Shown: positions 15,556 to 24,347 of the stretch, one piece after another
Layout: every line of letters begins with the position of its first letter
How positions within the stretch are numbered: position 1 is the first letter of the stretch
DNA from: Deltaproteobacteria bacterium
Lineage (GTDB): Bacteria > Bdellovibrionota > UBA1018 > UBA923
DNA length: 33,300 bases
Reading direction: 5' to 3'
NCBI GenBank assembly: GCA_016186905.1
Contig: JACPKS010000092.1
Coordinates: 1-33,300 of the forward strand
Notes under the pieces: model-generated
Databases searched by the model: none
Told to the model about the DNA's origin: nothing
Seen by the model: the letters and a program-made list of their open reading frames with translations, nothing else
Program-made: the position numbers and the translations under genes

Positions 15556-15906
15556 ATGTCGAACATGACGATCGAAAACATCGGAAGGTTCATCGGAAAC
15601 GGCAACCTCGAGCAGGTTATCGATGGCGGCCGCACGGTCGAAAGTCCGATGGCGCCCGAAATTCCGGGACAAGCCCCCGAGGGCTCGAGGTCGTTCACGA
15701 ACTACCTTGCCGAGAGCATCGACAAGGCCAACGAGATCCAGATGCAGGCCGATACGGCGGCAAAAGAGCTGATCGCGGGCCGCAACAAGAACATCCACGA
15801 GACGATGCTGATGCTCGAGAAAGCCGACATGAGCTTTCGCCTCATGATGCAGGTCCGAAACAAAGTCATCGACGCATATCGCGAAATTATGCGCATGCAG
15901 GTTTGA
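15556..15906 (+). CDS. fliE: Flagellar hook-basal body complex protein FliE
   Basis: A 116-residue adaptor between the MS ring and the rod. The N-terminal part is variable. The conserved C-terminal region includes SFTNYLAESIDKANEIQMQADTAAKELIAG (about 48-78, quoted here only for its key pattern SIDKAN) and ends with MSFRLMMQVRNKVIDAYREIMRMQV, the family signature. The start ATG lies four bases after flgC. It has a normal length for FliE and no signal peptide, as expected for a type III export substrate. Confidence 0.96.
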   Translation: MSNMTIENIGRFIGNGNLEQVIDGGRTVESPMAPEIPGQAPEGSRSFTNYLAESIDKANEIQMQADTAAKELIAGRNKNIHETMLMLEKADMSFRLMMQVRNKVIDAYREIMRMQV

Positions 15907-15922
15907 CTTGGGGGGATGCTAG

Positions 15923-17620
15923 GTGCTTGAGTTTCTGAGACGAGTCTCGCATCTGTTCAAGGATTTTTTCCAGGGGCTGAATCCGGCTCGCAGGACCGCG
16001 CTCGTCATCACGGCGCTCGTGGTCGTGACGAGCGTCTCCGCCCTCTTCTTCTGGGCGGGCAGCTCCGACTACCAGGTGCTCGGCACGAACCTCGCCGCGG
16101 AAGACGCGACGTCGATCATGCGGTTGCTTCGCGAAAAGAAAATTCCTTTCAAGGTCGATCACGACGGCAAAACCATCAAGATCCCGCCGGATGCGGTGTA
16201 CGACCTGCGGCTCGAGCTCGCGACGATGGGCCTTCCGCAGACCGGCATCGTCGGTTACGAGGTTTTCGACAAGCAAACATTCGGGACTACCAGTTTCGTG
16301 CAAAAAATAAACGAGAAGCGCGCGCGCGAAGGCGAGCTCATGCGCACGATCAACAACATCAAGGGCGTGAAACGCTCGCGCGTGCATTTGGCGCTTCCCA
16401 CGCAATCGACGTTCGTCGAAGACCAGAAAAAACCGACCGCCAGCGTGATGATCGACATCGAGCCCGGCGTGCAGCTCTCCGACAAGCAGCTCACCGGCAT
16501 CTCCCACCTCATCACTTCCTCCGTGGAAGGGATGGAGATCGGCGACGTCACGATCGTCGACGGCGGAGGAAAGCTCCTTTCCAAGAACAGCAATGACCCG
16601 CTCGCGCGTCAGACCGCGACGATGCTCGAGTACCAGCAGAAGCAGGAAGGCGAAACGGAAAAGAAAATCCAGGACATCCTCACTAGGGTCGTCGGCGAAG
16701 GAAAGGTCGTAGCCAAGGTCGCGCTCGATCTCGACTTCACGCAGTCGAGCGAAACGCAGACGCAGTACGATGCCGAGGGCGCCGCGGTGAAGAGCCAGCA
16801 GAAAGAGAGCCAGGTGATGGATGGCTCGCGGCCCGTTCCTCAAGGCCCTCCGGGCGCTGTTTCCAACACTCCGGGCCCCGCGCCGGCAAGCGTTATGCCT
16901 GAGGTTCGCAGCAATACGCAGAAGGTTTTCGAGACGATCAACAACGCCGTGCCCGAGAAAGTAACCCGTTCCTCGCGCGCGCCCGGCTCGATCAAGCGCA
17001 TGTCGGTGGCCGTGCTTCTCGACGGAATTTACCAAAAAGACCCGGCCAAGCCCGATGCTCCGGCTGTTTTCCAAAAGTGGAGCGACGAGAAGCTCGCCGA
17101 ATTCAAAGCCATCGTGACGAATGCCGTGGCGCTCGACCCCAAGCGCGGCGATACGATCGACGTGAAGAACATGGAATTCCGGCATGAAGACATGGAAAAC
17201 GCCGACGCGCAGATCGCGGCGTTCGAGCGCAAAAAGATGATCGCGAACATCATCCAGTACAGCTTGATCGGTCTCGTGATCGCGTTCTTCTTCTTCTTCG
17301 TGGTGCGGCCGTTCATCAAGTGGCTCACCGACAATACGGTCGAGAGCATGGAGTCGTTCCTGCCGAAAACGATCGAGGAACTCGAGAAGATCCAGGTTCA
17401 GGACGAGAACATCGGCGTGCTCGAGGAGGCGATCCCGGTCATCGTGGACAAGGTCGACCCCGAGAAGGTCGAGGGCGAGATGATCAAGGAGAATGTCATC
17501 ACGCTCGTCGAGAACAACCCGCAGAAGGCGGCGATGATCCTGCACGAGTGGGTGCAGCAGCCTTCGAAGGCGCAGAAGCAGGAAAAAAACGCGCATGCGG
17601 GCAAGCGCACTGCTGGTTAA
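15923..17620 (+). CDS. fliF: Flagellar MS-ring protein FliF
   Basis: A 565-residue protein that builds the MS ring in the inner membrane. Membrane helix 1 is at about 26-46. The YscJ/FliF ring-building domains follow, with LGTNLAAEDATSIMRLL and GYEVFDKQTFGTT. The long periplasmic part includes a Gln/Pro/Gly-rich loop at about 290-335. Membrane helix 2 (about 440-462) contains five consecutive Phe. The C-terminal tail is cytoplasmic and carries the FliG-binding helix (NPQKAAMILHEWVQQ). Translation starts at a GTG with a G-rich ribosome site. The gap to fliG is 54 bases, one of the longer ones within the first half of the operon. The length is normal. Confidence 0.97.
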   Translation: MLEFLRRVSHLFKDFFQGLNPARRTALVITALVVVTSVSALFFWAGSSDYQVLGTNLAAEDATSIMRLLREKKIPFKVDHDGKTIKIPPDAVYDLRLELATMGLPQTGIVGYEVFDKQTFGTTSFVQKINEKRAREGELMRTINNIKGVKRSRVHLALPTQSTFVEDQKKPTASVMIDIEPGVQLSDKQLTGISHLITSSVEGMEIGDVTIVDGGGKLLSKNSNDPLARQTATMLEYQQKQEGETEKKIQDILTRVVGEGKVVAKVALDLDFTQSSETQTQYDAEGAAVKSQQKESQVMDGSRPVPQGPPGAVSNTPGPAPASVMPEVRSNTQKVFETINNAVPEKVTRSSRAPGSIKRMSVAVLLDGIYQKDPAKPDAPAVFQKWSDEKLAEFKAIVTNAVALDPKRGDTIDVKNMEFRHEDMENADAQIAAFERKKMIANIIQYSLIGLVIAFFFFFVVRPFIKWLTDNTVESMESFLPKTIEELEKIQVQDENIGVLEEAIPVIVDKVDPEKVEGEMIKENVITLVENNPQKAAMILHEWVQQPSKAQKQEKNAHAGKRTAG

Positions 17621-17674
17621 ACTGCGGCCGGCTGAAATGCGGTATAATAAGGATCGGACGCGAGGAAACTGAGT

Positions 17675-18706
17675 ATGCCAGAAGCCGGAACACAGAACGA
17701 CGTTCAGCTTGACGACATGTCCGGGCTCGACAAGACCGCGCTGCTCTTGAACGTGCTGGGCAACCAGGTCACGTCGCAGATTTTCAAGAAAATGAAGGAC
17801 AACGACATCAAGCGCATCGTGAACTCGATGGCCAGCGTTCAGAAGGCCTCGATCTCGTCGGTCCGCCAGATACTCGAGGAATTCTACGCGCAGATTTCGG
17901 AAGAAGAAGACATCATCTTCGGAAGCGCTGCCGGCCGCGATTTCATTCTCGCCACCCTGGGCGAAGACCGCGCGAAAACCGTGCTCGGCCAGCTCGCGGT
18001 GGCGGAAGGATCGCGCACGCTCGAAGCGCTGGAACTCGTCGACGCCAGAACGCTCGCGAGCTTTCTCGTCAACGAGCACCCGCAGACCGTCGCGCTCATC
18101 CTCGCGCACCTGGATGCGCAGAAAAAGACCGAGGTGCTCAAGCGGCTGCCTGAAGCGATCCAGACCGAGGTCGTGCTGCGTATCTCGAGCCTCGACTTCA
18201 TCAGCCCGACGCTCATCGCGCAGATCGACGACGTTCTCAAACAGGAGCTCGCGACTTTGGGCTCGATCGACACGCAACAGCTCGGCGGCGTGCAGCCGAT
18301 CGCGGATATGTTGAACATCATGGACAAGACCACCGAGCAGAACATCATGGCGCGAGTCGAGGAAAAGGATCCTCAGCTCGCCGAGGAAATCCGCAAACTC
18401 ATGTTCGTCTTCGAGGACATCGGCTTCATCGACGACCGCGGCATGCAGCAGCTGCTCAAGGAAGTGCCCAACGACAAGCTCGTCATCGCGCTCAAAACGG
18501 CGCCGGAGGAGATCAAGACGAAGATTTTCCGCAACATGTCCAAGCGCGCGGGTCAGCTGCTCAAGGACGACCTCGAAGCACTGGGACCGGTGCGCCTAAG
18601 CGACGTCGAAGGAGCGCAGCAGGAAATCGTGAACGTCGCGAAACGTCTCGAAGCGGAAGGCAAGATCATCATCAGCCGCGGAGGCGAAGGCGATGCCCTC
18701 GTCTAA
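17675..18706 (+). CDS. fliG: Flagellar motor switch protein FliG
   Basis: A 343-residue C-ring protein that couples stator torque to rotation. All three domains are present: the N-terminal FliF-binding part (about 1-110), the middle domain with the EHPQ motif (NEHPQTVALILAHL, about 132-145), and the C-terminal torque domain with conserved charges (DDRGMQQLLKEV and KRAGQLLKDDLEALGPVRLSDVE). The gene ends 14 bases inside fliH, so the two are probably translationally coupled. A TATAAT-like hexamer lies upstream (17643-17648) but has no clear -35 partner. Length and motifs are normal. Confidence 0.97.
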   Translation: MPEAGTQNDVQLDDMSGLDKTALLLNVLGNQVTSQIFKKMKDNDIKRIVNSMASVQKASISSVRQILEEFYAQISEEEDIIFGSAAGRDFILATLGEDRAKTVLGQLAVAEGSRTLEALELVDARTLASFLVNEHPQTVALILAHLDAQKKTEVLKRLPEAIQTEVVLRISSLDFISPTLIAQIDDVLKQELATLGSIDTQQLGGVQPIADMLNIMDKTTEQNIMARVEEKDPQLAEEIRKLMFVFEDIGFIDDRGMQQLLKEVPNDKLVIALKTAPEEIKTKIFRNMSKRAGQLLKDDLEALGPVRLSDVEGAQQEIVNVAKRLEAEGKIIISRGGEGDALV

Positions 18707-19628
18707 CCAAAAAGGTCGCGTGTTCTCCCCGAATCAACCCGGCACGGCGGGCGGATTCGCGCCACACGCGCCCAGCGGAGCGGACGCCAATGTAATAGAG
18801 CGGTTCGAGGACGGCGAGCACGTCGTCGAATCGACGGCGCAAGGCCACGTGCCGCTCTCATCCACGGCCGCGCACAGCATCGTCACGATCCCCATGCCGA
18901 AAACGCACGTCATCGAGGAGTACAAGCCCGGAAAGCTGCAAGACCGCAAGGGTGTTCGCTACTCGGACGTGCACAGGACCTTTTCCGATGACTCCGCGAG
19001 AAAGAATTCGCGCTTTCGCTTGAGCGAGCTCACTCGCGGCCCGCTTTCGGTCGAGGCTGAAGAGGAAGCGCGCATCCAGTTTGAGGTCAAGCAGCGCCTT
19101 GACGAGGAGCTTGAGCATCGCGCGCGGCAGACGCGGGACTATGCTTACCGAGAGGGCTATGAGGCGGGAAAGCTCGCCGCCCGCGACGAGGTCATGAAGG
19201 CCGCTAAACCCGGGTTCGACCGGTTCGAGGCGCTCACCGAGAACTTCGAGGATCTGCGCTTCGACGTCTTCAAGGCCAACGAGGAGCTTTTAATCCGGAT
19301 GGTCTACGGAATCGCCAAAATGGTGACGCTCAAAGAGCTCGTCGAAGACAAAGATTATATCCGCCGTCTTGTCGAGCACTTGCTTGAGCGTCTCGGTACC
19401 CGCGAAAACATCAAGGTTTACGTGGGCACCGAAGCATTTCTTGCCGCTGAGCAGTTGCGTGCCGATCTTGCGCAAACCATCGGACAGCTCAAGAATATAT
19501 CTATAGAGCTGGATCCCGAGATCCAGGATCCGGGCTGCCGGATCGAATCGGATTTCGGCGAGGTGGACGCGAGGATTGAGGTTCAGCTCAGGAATATCGC
19601 CAGCGTACTGATGGAAAGCAAGGATTGA
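18693..19628 (+). CDS. fliH: Flagellar assembly protein FliH (with extended N-terminus)
   Basis: A 311-residue homologue of the FliH stator that links the FliI ATPase to the export gate and C-ring. The C-terminal part (about 135-311) has the expected layout: a coiled coil with GYEAGKLAARDEV, then a FliH/V-ATPase-E-like domain with KVYVGTEAFL and ELDPEIQDPGCRIESDFGEVDARIE. The first 110 residues or so are an extension not seen in shorter FliH proteins; they are Pro/Ser-rich and then charged. One HAPSGAD segment there resembles the repeat motif found in the MotE-like and FliK proteins. The start overlaps the end of fliG by 14 bases and has GGAGG upstream. Confidence 0.9.
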   Translation: MPSSNQKGRVFSPNQPGTAGGFAPHAPSGADANVIERFEDGEHVVESTAQGHVPLSSTAAHSIVTIPMPKTHVIEEYKPGKLQDRKGVRYSDVHRTFSDDSARKNSRFRLSELTRGPLSVEAEEEARIQFEVKQRLDEELEHRARQTRDYAYREGYEAGKLAARDEVMKAAKPGFDRFEALTENFEDLRFDVFKANEELLIRMVYGIAKMVTLKELVEDKDYIRRLVEHLLERLGTRENIKVYVGTEAFLAAEQLRADLAQTIGQLKNISIELDPEIQDPGCRIESDFGEVDARIEVQLRNIASVLMESKD

Positions 19629-19642
19629 AGCCATAAGGCTGC

Positions 19643-21091
19643 ATGGCTGCCGCGCAGGATGCGCGGACGTCGGGGGAGAGCATGGAAGCTCTGAAGCTCA
19701 ACGACAAAGTCTACAACGACAGGCTTGCGAAGGCGCTTCTCTACCGCGAGCGCGGCAGGCTCACCAAGAGCGTCGGCCTGACTTTCGAAGGCTTTCTTCC
19801 GGGCGCCACGGTCGGAAGCATCGTGCGCATCCTTCCCAATCTCGGCCATTCGATTCTCGCCGACGCCGCGCAAATCCGCTGGCGTGACGCTGACGCCTTC
19901 GAGCACGCGGTACACGCCGAAGTGATCGGCTTTCGCGACAAGCGCGCGATCCTGATGCCGCTCGACGACATCCGCGGCGTAAGCACCTCGAGCAAAATCG
20001 CGCTCTCGAAATCCGAGGCGAGTGTCGCCGTGGGCGATTTTCTTTTGGGCCGCGTGATCGACGGCAAGGGCGATCCCATCGACGGCAAAGGCCCGCTCGT
20101 CCTTCCCAAAGTCAAGAATGCCGAAGCGCGCGGCATCTACGGCTCTCCCGTCAACCCGCTCGACCGCACGTGCATCTCCGAACCGCTCGACCTCGGCGTG
20201 CGCGCGATCAACGGCTTTCTCACCTGCGGAAAGGGCCAGCGCGTGGGAATCATGGCCGGCTCTGGCGTGGGAAAAAGCGTGCTCCTGGGAATGATGGCGC
20301 GCCATACGAAGGCCGACGTGAACGTGATCGCGCTCATCGGCGAGCGCGGCCGCGAAGTCAACGAGTTCCTCGAGCGCGATCTGGGGCCCGAGGGTCTCAA
20401 GCGCTCGGTTGTCGTGGTCTCGACGTCTGAAAAGTCGCCGCTTCTTCGCATGAGAGGCGCGTTCATCGCGGCGACGATCGCCGAATATTTCTGCGACCAG
20501 GGTCTCGACGTTTTGGTGCTCATGGATTCGATCACGCGCTTCTGCATGGCCCAGCGCGAGATCGGCCTCAGCATGGGCGAGCCGCCGGCGAGCAAAGGAT
20601 ACACGCCGTCCGTCTTTTCGACGCTCCCGAAGCTTCTCGAGCGCGCCGGCACGCGCGCCGGCAAAGGCAGCATCACGGGCCTGTACACGGTATTGGTGGA
20701 AGGCGACGACATGGACGAGCCGATCGCCGACGCGTCGCGCGCGATCTTGGACGGCCACATCGTGCTTTCACGAAGGCTCGCGAGCCGCAATCATTATCCC
20801 GCGATCGACGTCGCCGAAAGTGTCAGCCGCGTGATGCGCGCGGTGATCGACGAACGTCATCGCGACGTTTCGGGAAGCCTCAGGGAGCTGATGGCGATCC
20901 ACGCGGCCAACGAAGATCTCATCAGCATCGGCGCGTACGTCAAAGGCAGCAACCCGAAGCTTGACCAGGCGATCGCCGTGATCGAGCGCGTTCGGGCGTT
21001 TTTGCGGCAGGACATCGACGAGAGATCTTCCTACGAGGAGTCGGTCGCGCGACTGGAGTCGATTCTGGCGGCGGCCGCGGACAAGGCATGA
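19643..21091 (+). CDS. fliI: Flagellar export ATPase FliI
   Basis: A 482-residue ATPase of the F1-beta/type III secretion family that energises flagellar protein export. Seen motifs include Walker A GSGVGKSVLL, LIGERGREVNEFLE, Walker B-type VLVLMDSITRF and the family signature GEPPASKGYTPSVFSTLPKL. The start is uncertain: the ATG at 19643 has a weak AAGG site, while the ATG at 19682 (469 residues) has GGGGGAG just upstream and removes a low-complexity MAAAQDARTSGES leader. FliH precedes it and FliJ follows, the usual regulator-ATPase-stalk order. A 13-bp tandem duplication covers its stop codon. Confidence 0.97.
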   Translation: MAAAQDARTSGESMEALKLNDKVYNDRLAKALLYRERGRLTKSVGLTFEGFLPGATVGSIVRILPNLGHSILADAAQIRWRDADAFEHAVHAEVIGFRDKRAILMPLDDIRGVSTSSKIALSKSEASVAVGDFLLGRVIDGKGDPIDGKGPLVLPKVKNAEARGIYGSPVNPLDRTCISEPLDLGVRAINGFLTCGKGQRVGIMAGSGVGKSVLLGMMARHTKADVNVIALIGERGREVNEFLERDLGPEGLKRSVVVVSTSEKSPLLRMRGAFIAATIAEYFCDQGLDVLVLMDSITRFCMAQREIGLSMGEPPASKGYTPSVFSTLPKLLERAGTRAGKGSITGLYTVLVEGDDMDEPIADASRAILDGHIVLSRRLASRNHYPAIDVAESVSRVMRAVIDERHRDVSGSLRELMAIHAANEDLISIGAYVKGSNPKLDQAIAVIERVRAFLRQDIDERSSYEESVARLESILAAAADKA

Positions 21092-21105
21092 GGACAAGGC
21101 ATGAG
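21080..21105 (+). repeat. 13-bp tandem duplication spanning the fliI stop codon
   Basis: GGACAAGGCATGA occurs twice back to back at 21080-21105. The first copy supplies the fliI stop codon; the second lies in the 27-base gap before fliJ. This looks like a simple replication-slippage duplication. Confidence 0.85.
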
Positions 21106-21118
21106 GAACTGAGGTGAT

Positions 21119-21607
21119 ATGGCGAGAAAATTCCGCTTTCGGCTTGCAACCGTGCTCGAAGAAAGAAAGCGCCAGGAGGATAAAAAGCTCCAGGAGTGGA
21201 CGCTCGCGCGCAACATCCTGTCGGCGATGGTGGAGGCGCGCGACGGTCTAAAACGCCGGCTCGCGGCGGCCGTTGAGCAGGCGACCGGCCTTGCGGCCGC
21301 CCCCGAGAACACCTCCGCGCAGTTCGTCGCGATGGACGCCTTCATCCGCGGGACGAAGTTGAAGATCCAGTGGAAGAACCAGGAAATCGAGCGTGGCGGA
21401 AAACTTACTGAAAAAAAGCGGCTTGAGTACGTGTCGGCAAGCCAAAAGCGCATGGCGCTTGAAAAGATCAAGGATCGAAGGCTCGAGGAATACAAGGAGC
21501 GGATCCGCAAGCGCGAGTTCAAGGAGATCGACGATATCTACATCATGCGCTCGGCTTGGGCGTCGGAGCGGCAGGAGGAAGAATGGCGGGAGGCGGGGTC
21601 ACCATGA
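21119..21607 (+). CDS. fliJ: Flagellar export stalk protein FliJ
   Basis: A 162-residue, highly charged and wholly helical protein. The N-terminal FRFRLATVLEERKRQEDKKLQE is the usual FliJ opening (F-x-F-R-L-x-x-V-L-x-x-R). The rest forms an antiparallel coiled coil, as needed for its role as the central stalk of the FliI hexamer. It follows fliI directly and its stop overlaps the start of the MotE-like gene as ATGA (21604-21607). Length is close to the normal 145-160 residues. Confidence 0.93.
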   Translation: MARKFRFRLATVLEERKRQEDKKLQEWTLARNILSAMVEARDGLKRRLAAAVEQATGLAAAPENTSAQFVAMDAFIRGTKLKIQWKNQEIERGGKLTEKKRLEYVSASQKRMALEKIKDRRLEEYKERIRKREFKEIDDIYIMRSAWASERQEEEWREAGSP

Positions 21608-22527
21608 GCAGGAGCGCGCTCTTTTTCAGGCTTACTTTCGTCGCGATGTTCGTGTTCGCGGTGGTGCTCGTCTCGGGGTTCGTTTCGGGCGCGGACGAGA
21701 AGGCTGACGAGAAACAGGTCGCACGGCACGAAGCAGGGCCTTCCGGGCAGGGCACCAGCAAAGACATCGCCACGGAGCTCGAGGCCAAGCGCGAGGCGGT
21801 TAAGGCCAGGGAAGCCACGCTTGAAGAATACGAAAAGACACTCAAGGAGCGCGAGGTCGCGCTCGAATCCAAGATGAAGGAACTCGAAACTCTGCGCGAC
21901 TCAATCAGCGGCGAGCTCGAGGGACGCAAAAAAAACAACGAGGAGCGCGTGCTGAAAATGGTCACGGTTTTCGAGACGATGACTCCGAAGGCCGCGTCGG
22001 CGGTGCTTGAGACGACGGATGACTGGCTTGCGGTCGAGGTCCTGAAAAAAATGGACACCAAGCGCATGGCGAAAATCATGAACGTCATGGACAAGTCGCG
22101 CTCAGCACGCCTCTCCGAACTGATGACAGGTTACGTGAAGGAATCGCGTTCGACGGTAGGTGCGAACGCGAGTGTCAGTAACGTAGGGGCGCCCAGCGGC
22201 GCCAATGTCGCGGCGCCTAGCGGCGCAACAAGGACCCCGGCAGGTCAGGCGGCGGTCGTTCCCCAACCGGCGGCTGGCGCGCAAAACGCGCCTGCAGCCG
22301 CTGTTGCGGCACCTAGCGGTGCCGCTGTTGGCGCACCTAACGGTGCGACAACGGAACGCACGCCAGCGCAGGCTCCGGCCCAGAACGTCGCAACTGCAGC
22401 AGCGCCTGGCGGCGCTACTATTGGAGCGACGAATCCGGGCGGACCAGCGATGCCGGCGCCCTCTTCGGTTCCCGTGAGTCCGGGACCCGCGGACGGGGGC
22501 GGATCAAAGAAAGGAGGAAAACCATGA
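21604..22527 (+). CDS. MotE-like flagellar protein (MgtE-N-type domain, Ala/Pro/Gly-rich tail)
   Basis: A 307-residue protein encoded between fliJ and fliK, the usual place for MotE-like genes. One N-terminal membrane helix or signal anchor (LFFRLTFVAMFVFAVVLVSGF, about 6-26) is followed by a charged linker, a long coiled coil (about 58-110) and an MgtE-N/FliG-like helical domain (about 115-165: VFETMTPKAASAVLETTDDWLAVEVLKKM). The tail from about 185 is Ala/Pro/Gly-rich and contains five APxGA units encoded by palindromic DNA. In other bacteria MotE acts in the periplasm as a MotC chaperone; the role here is inferred. The ATG at 21604 overlaps the fliJ stop and has a GGGAGG-like site upstream; an ORF start at 21556 would lie inside fliJ. 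Confidence 0.85.
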   Translation: MSRSALFFRLTFVAMFVFAVVLVSGFVSGADEKADEKQVARHEAGPSGQGTSKDIATELEAKREAVKAREATLEEYEKTLKEREVALESKMKELETLRDSISGELEGRKKNNEERVLKMVTVFETMTPKAASAVLETTDDWLAVEVLKKMDTKRMAKIMNVMDKSRSARLSELMTGYVKESRSTVGANASVSNVGAPSGANVAAPSGATRTPAGQAAVVPQPAAGAQNAPAAAVAAPSGAAVGAPNGATTERTPAQAPAQNVATAAAPGGATIGATNPGGPAMPAPSSVPVSPGPADGGGSKKGGKP

Positions 22528-23517
22528 GATGACGGAAATCAATGCAGTCGGCGGGGGTATTCCCGCCGAAGCAGTGAATGCCAATGGCGTGCAAGCTGTC
22601 TTGCCGGAAGAGAAACCGGTACAGGCGGCCGTTTCCGCTTTGAAGGGCGCCGTGAAAAAGGCGGCAGGCCTTGACGCCGGTGTCGAAGGGAAAGCCGTCG
22701 CGCAGGAGTTCGGCGCGGTGCTGGCGAAAGCCCAGGAAAAAGCCCAGGACCAAAAGACTGTAGCCGTCGCATCCAAAGAAACAGCTTCGAAGGATGCGCA
22801 AGCCGTCGCGTCCAAAGACGCGCAGGCGGCGATGCAGTCCAAGGATGGGATTAAGGCAAAGGCGGACGCAAAGGCGATCAAACCGGCCAAGCTCACCGAA
22901 GCGGATGCGGACCTGAAGGCCGCGAAGCTTTCGGGAGACAAGGCCGCGATGAAGAAGGCTCAGGCCGACGCGATCAAGGAGCTCAAGGCACAGCCGGGCA
23001 CGCAGCACGCGGTCGTGAAAAAATCGGAGCTTGACGCGGTGAAAGCCGCGAAGGCCGATGCTCTAGCGGCGCAAACGCAAGCGCAGATCAACGCGCAGGC
23101 GGCGGCGCTGGTGAGCGCGATGCAGGCGCAGGGTCTCGTGCTTTCTGGCGCGCCTTACGGCGCGACGGGGCCGGTGCCGGTGGGCGCGCAGGGATCGGCG
23201 GCGATAGCCGGACGCGGAGCTATGCCGCAAGGTGCGCTCGGTTCGCTTGGACCGGCGCTCCCCGCGGTGCTTCAGCCGATCATCGTCGAAGTTCCGGTGC
23301 CGATGGCGGTGCCGGTTCCCGCGATGATGCCGATGAACGGACAGGGCGTGATCGTTGACGGACCGATGCTCATGCCGTTCGGGCTTGAAGTGCTTGAAGC
23401 CGACGAAGGGCTTGCGGCACCGGTTCTTGCCGGATCGCGCGCGCCGATGACGGACGCGCCCATCTCGCTTGGCGCACCTGGCGGTGCGACGCTTGGCTCA
23501 CCTAACGGTGCGACGCT
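22187..23517 (+). repeat. Eight dispersed intragenic palindromes encoding A-P-x-G-A
   Basis: Eight copies of the pattern N-GCRCC-YNNC-GGYGC-N lie in the MotE-like gene (near 22188, 22213, 22309, 22331 and 22402) and in fliK (near 23148, 23470 and 23497). Each codes for Ala/Ser-Pro-Ser/Asn/Gly/Tyr-Gly-Ala. In every copy the third base of the first codon (G or A) is complementary to the third base of the Gly codon (C or T), and in seven of eight the next outer bases are also complementary. Two flavours result: GCGCC/GGCGC and GCACC/GGTGC. A ninth APSGA in fliH (near 18767) does not pair at this position. The coordinates span all copies; they are not contiguous. Confidence 0.8.
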
Positions 23518-24337
23518 TTCGCAGGATTATGTCGCGGAACGGGAGGGATTGTCTGCGGTGCTCGCGCATCCCAGTCGCGGAGTGCAGGCGGCGCATGCGG
23601 GAGTTGCGGGTCGTTTGGCGCCGAGAGCAGGATCGCCGATGTACGGCGGCCCGGTCATGGCGCGGGAAGGACTTGCGCGGGCGTTCAAAGACAGTGGCGG
23701 CCGGATCGACGTGTCCTCGCGCGGGCTCTCGGACGAGGGTTCGCGGCTTGCGCTCGTGATGCCGAATCTGGGCGGCGCTTCGCCGGCGGGACGCGGCGTA
23801 GCGGGAGCTTCGATGGCGGCGGCAAGCGACGGCGTCCGCGCGATGTCTTCGGGATTGGACATCGCCAATCCCGACGCGGTCGCGGCGCAGGCGCTGCGGC
23901 TCGCTTCGCGAGGAGGCGGCTCCGTGAAGGTCAGGGTCGCGCCCGAGCATTTGGGCGAGGTCACGATCTCGGTGCGGAACGACCGCGGACGCTTGAACGT
24001 GCGGATGGAATCGGCCTCGGGCGAGGCGCGTGAAGTGCTTGCGAGCGCGCTGCCCGAGCTTCGACAGTCGCTTTCAAACGCGCGATACAACGTCGCGAAC
24101 GTCGAGGTCGGCGTAGCGCCTCGGGCGGACGGCGAAGCCCGCTCGGGACTCGGATCGTCATTGGCGGATAGCGGCAGGCAATCTCAAGGCTGGGGCGGCG
24201 GAGCGAATTCCGATTCGCAAAGCTCGGCTTGGGATCGGTACTTCGCGCGCTCGGATGAGTTCCTGGATCTGCACGGATCAGGAAATCGCCAGCGCGGGAA
24301 TTACCGGCAGGCGTACGACCAGTATGCGCAGGCCTGA
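22529..24337 (+). CDS. fliK: Flagellar hook-length control protein FliK
   Basis: A 602-residue ruler that sets hook length and switches export specificity. The conserved C-terminal domain (about 450-545) contains VKVRVAPEHLGEVTISV and EAREVLASALPELRQSL, matching the Flg_hook family. The N-terminal 450 residues are a low-complexity ruler: a Lys/Ala/Asp-rich helical part (about 20-200) with repeated ASKDAQA units, then an Ala/Pro/Gly/Met-rich part containing three APxGAT units from the palindromic repeat family. The ATG at 22529 follows the MotE-like stop by one base and has AAGGAGG eleven bases upstream. It is longer than typical enteric FliK (about 400), which could fit a different hook length. 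Confidence 0.93.
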   Translation: MTEINAVGGGIPAEAVNANGVQAVLPEEKPVQAAVSALKGAVKKAAGLDAGVEGKAVAQEFGAVLAKAQEKAQDQKTVAVASKETASKDAQAVASKDAQAAMQSKDGIKAKADAKAIKPAKLTEADADLKAAKLSGDKAAMKKAQADAIKELKAQPGTQHAVVKKSELDAVKAAKADALAAQTQAQINAQAAALVSAMQAQGLVLSGAPYGATGPVPVGAQGSAAIAGRGAMPQGALGSLGPALPAVLQPIIVEVPVPMAVPVPAMMPMNGQGVIVDGPMLMPFGLEVLEADEGLAAPVLAGSRAPMTDAPISLGAPGGATLGSPNGATLSQDYVAEREGLSAVLAHPSRGVQAAHAGVAGRLAPRAGSPMYGGPVMAREGLARAFKDSGGRIDVSSRGLSDEGSRLALVMPNLGGASPAGRGVAGASMAAASDGVRAMSSGLDIANPDAVAAQALRLASRGGGSVKVRVAPEHLGEVTISVRNDRGRLNVRMESASGEAREVLASALPELRQSLSNARYNVANVEVGVAPRADGEARSGLGSSLADSGRQSQGWGGGANSDSQSSAWDRYFARSDEFLDLHGSGNRQRGNYRQAYDQYAQA

Positions 24338-24347
24338 CTAGATTGAG

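Noticed and set aside
17643-17648. TATAAT hexamer between fliF and fliG
   Set aside because: A perfect -10-like hexamer, but no -35 match at a normal distance and the context is a compact operon; taken as chance.
15887-18277. Very long minus-strand open frame antisense to fliF and fliG
   Set aside because: It is a shadow of the GC-biased codon use of two unmistakable genes on the plus strand; its translation is Arg/His-rich and lacks any domain character.
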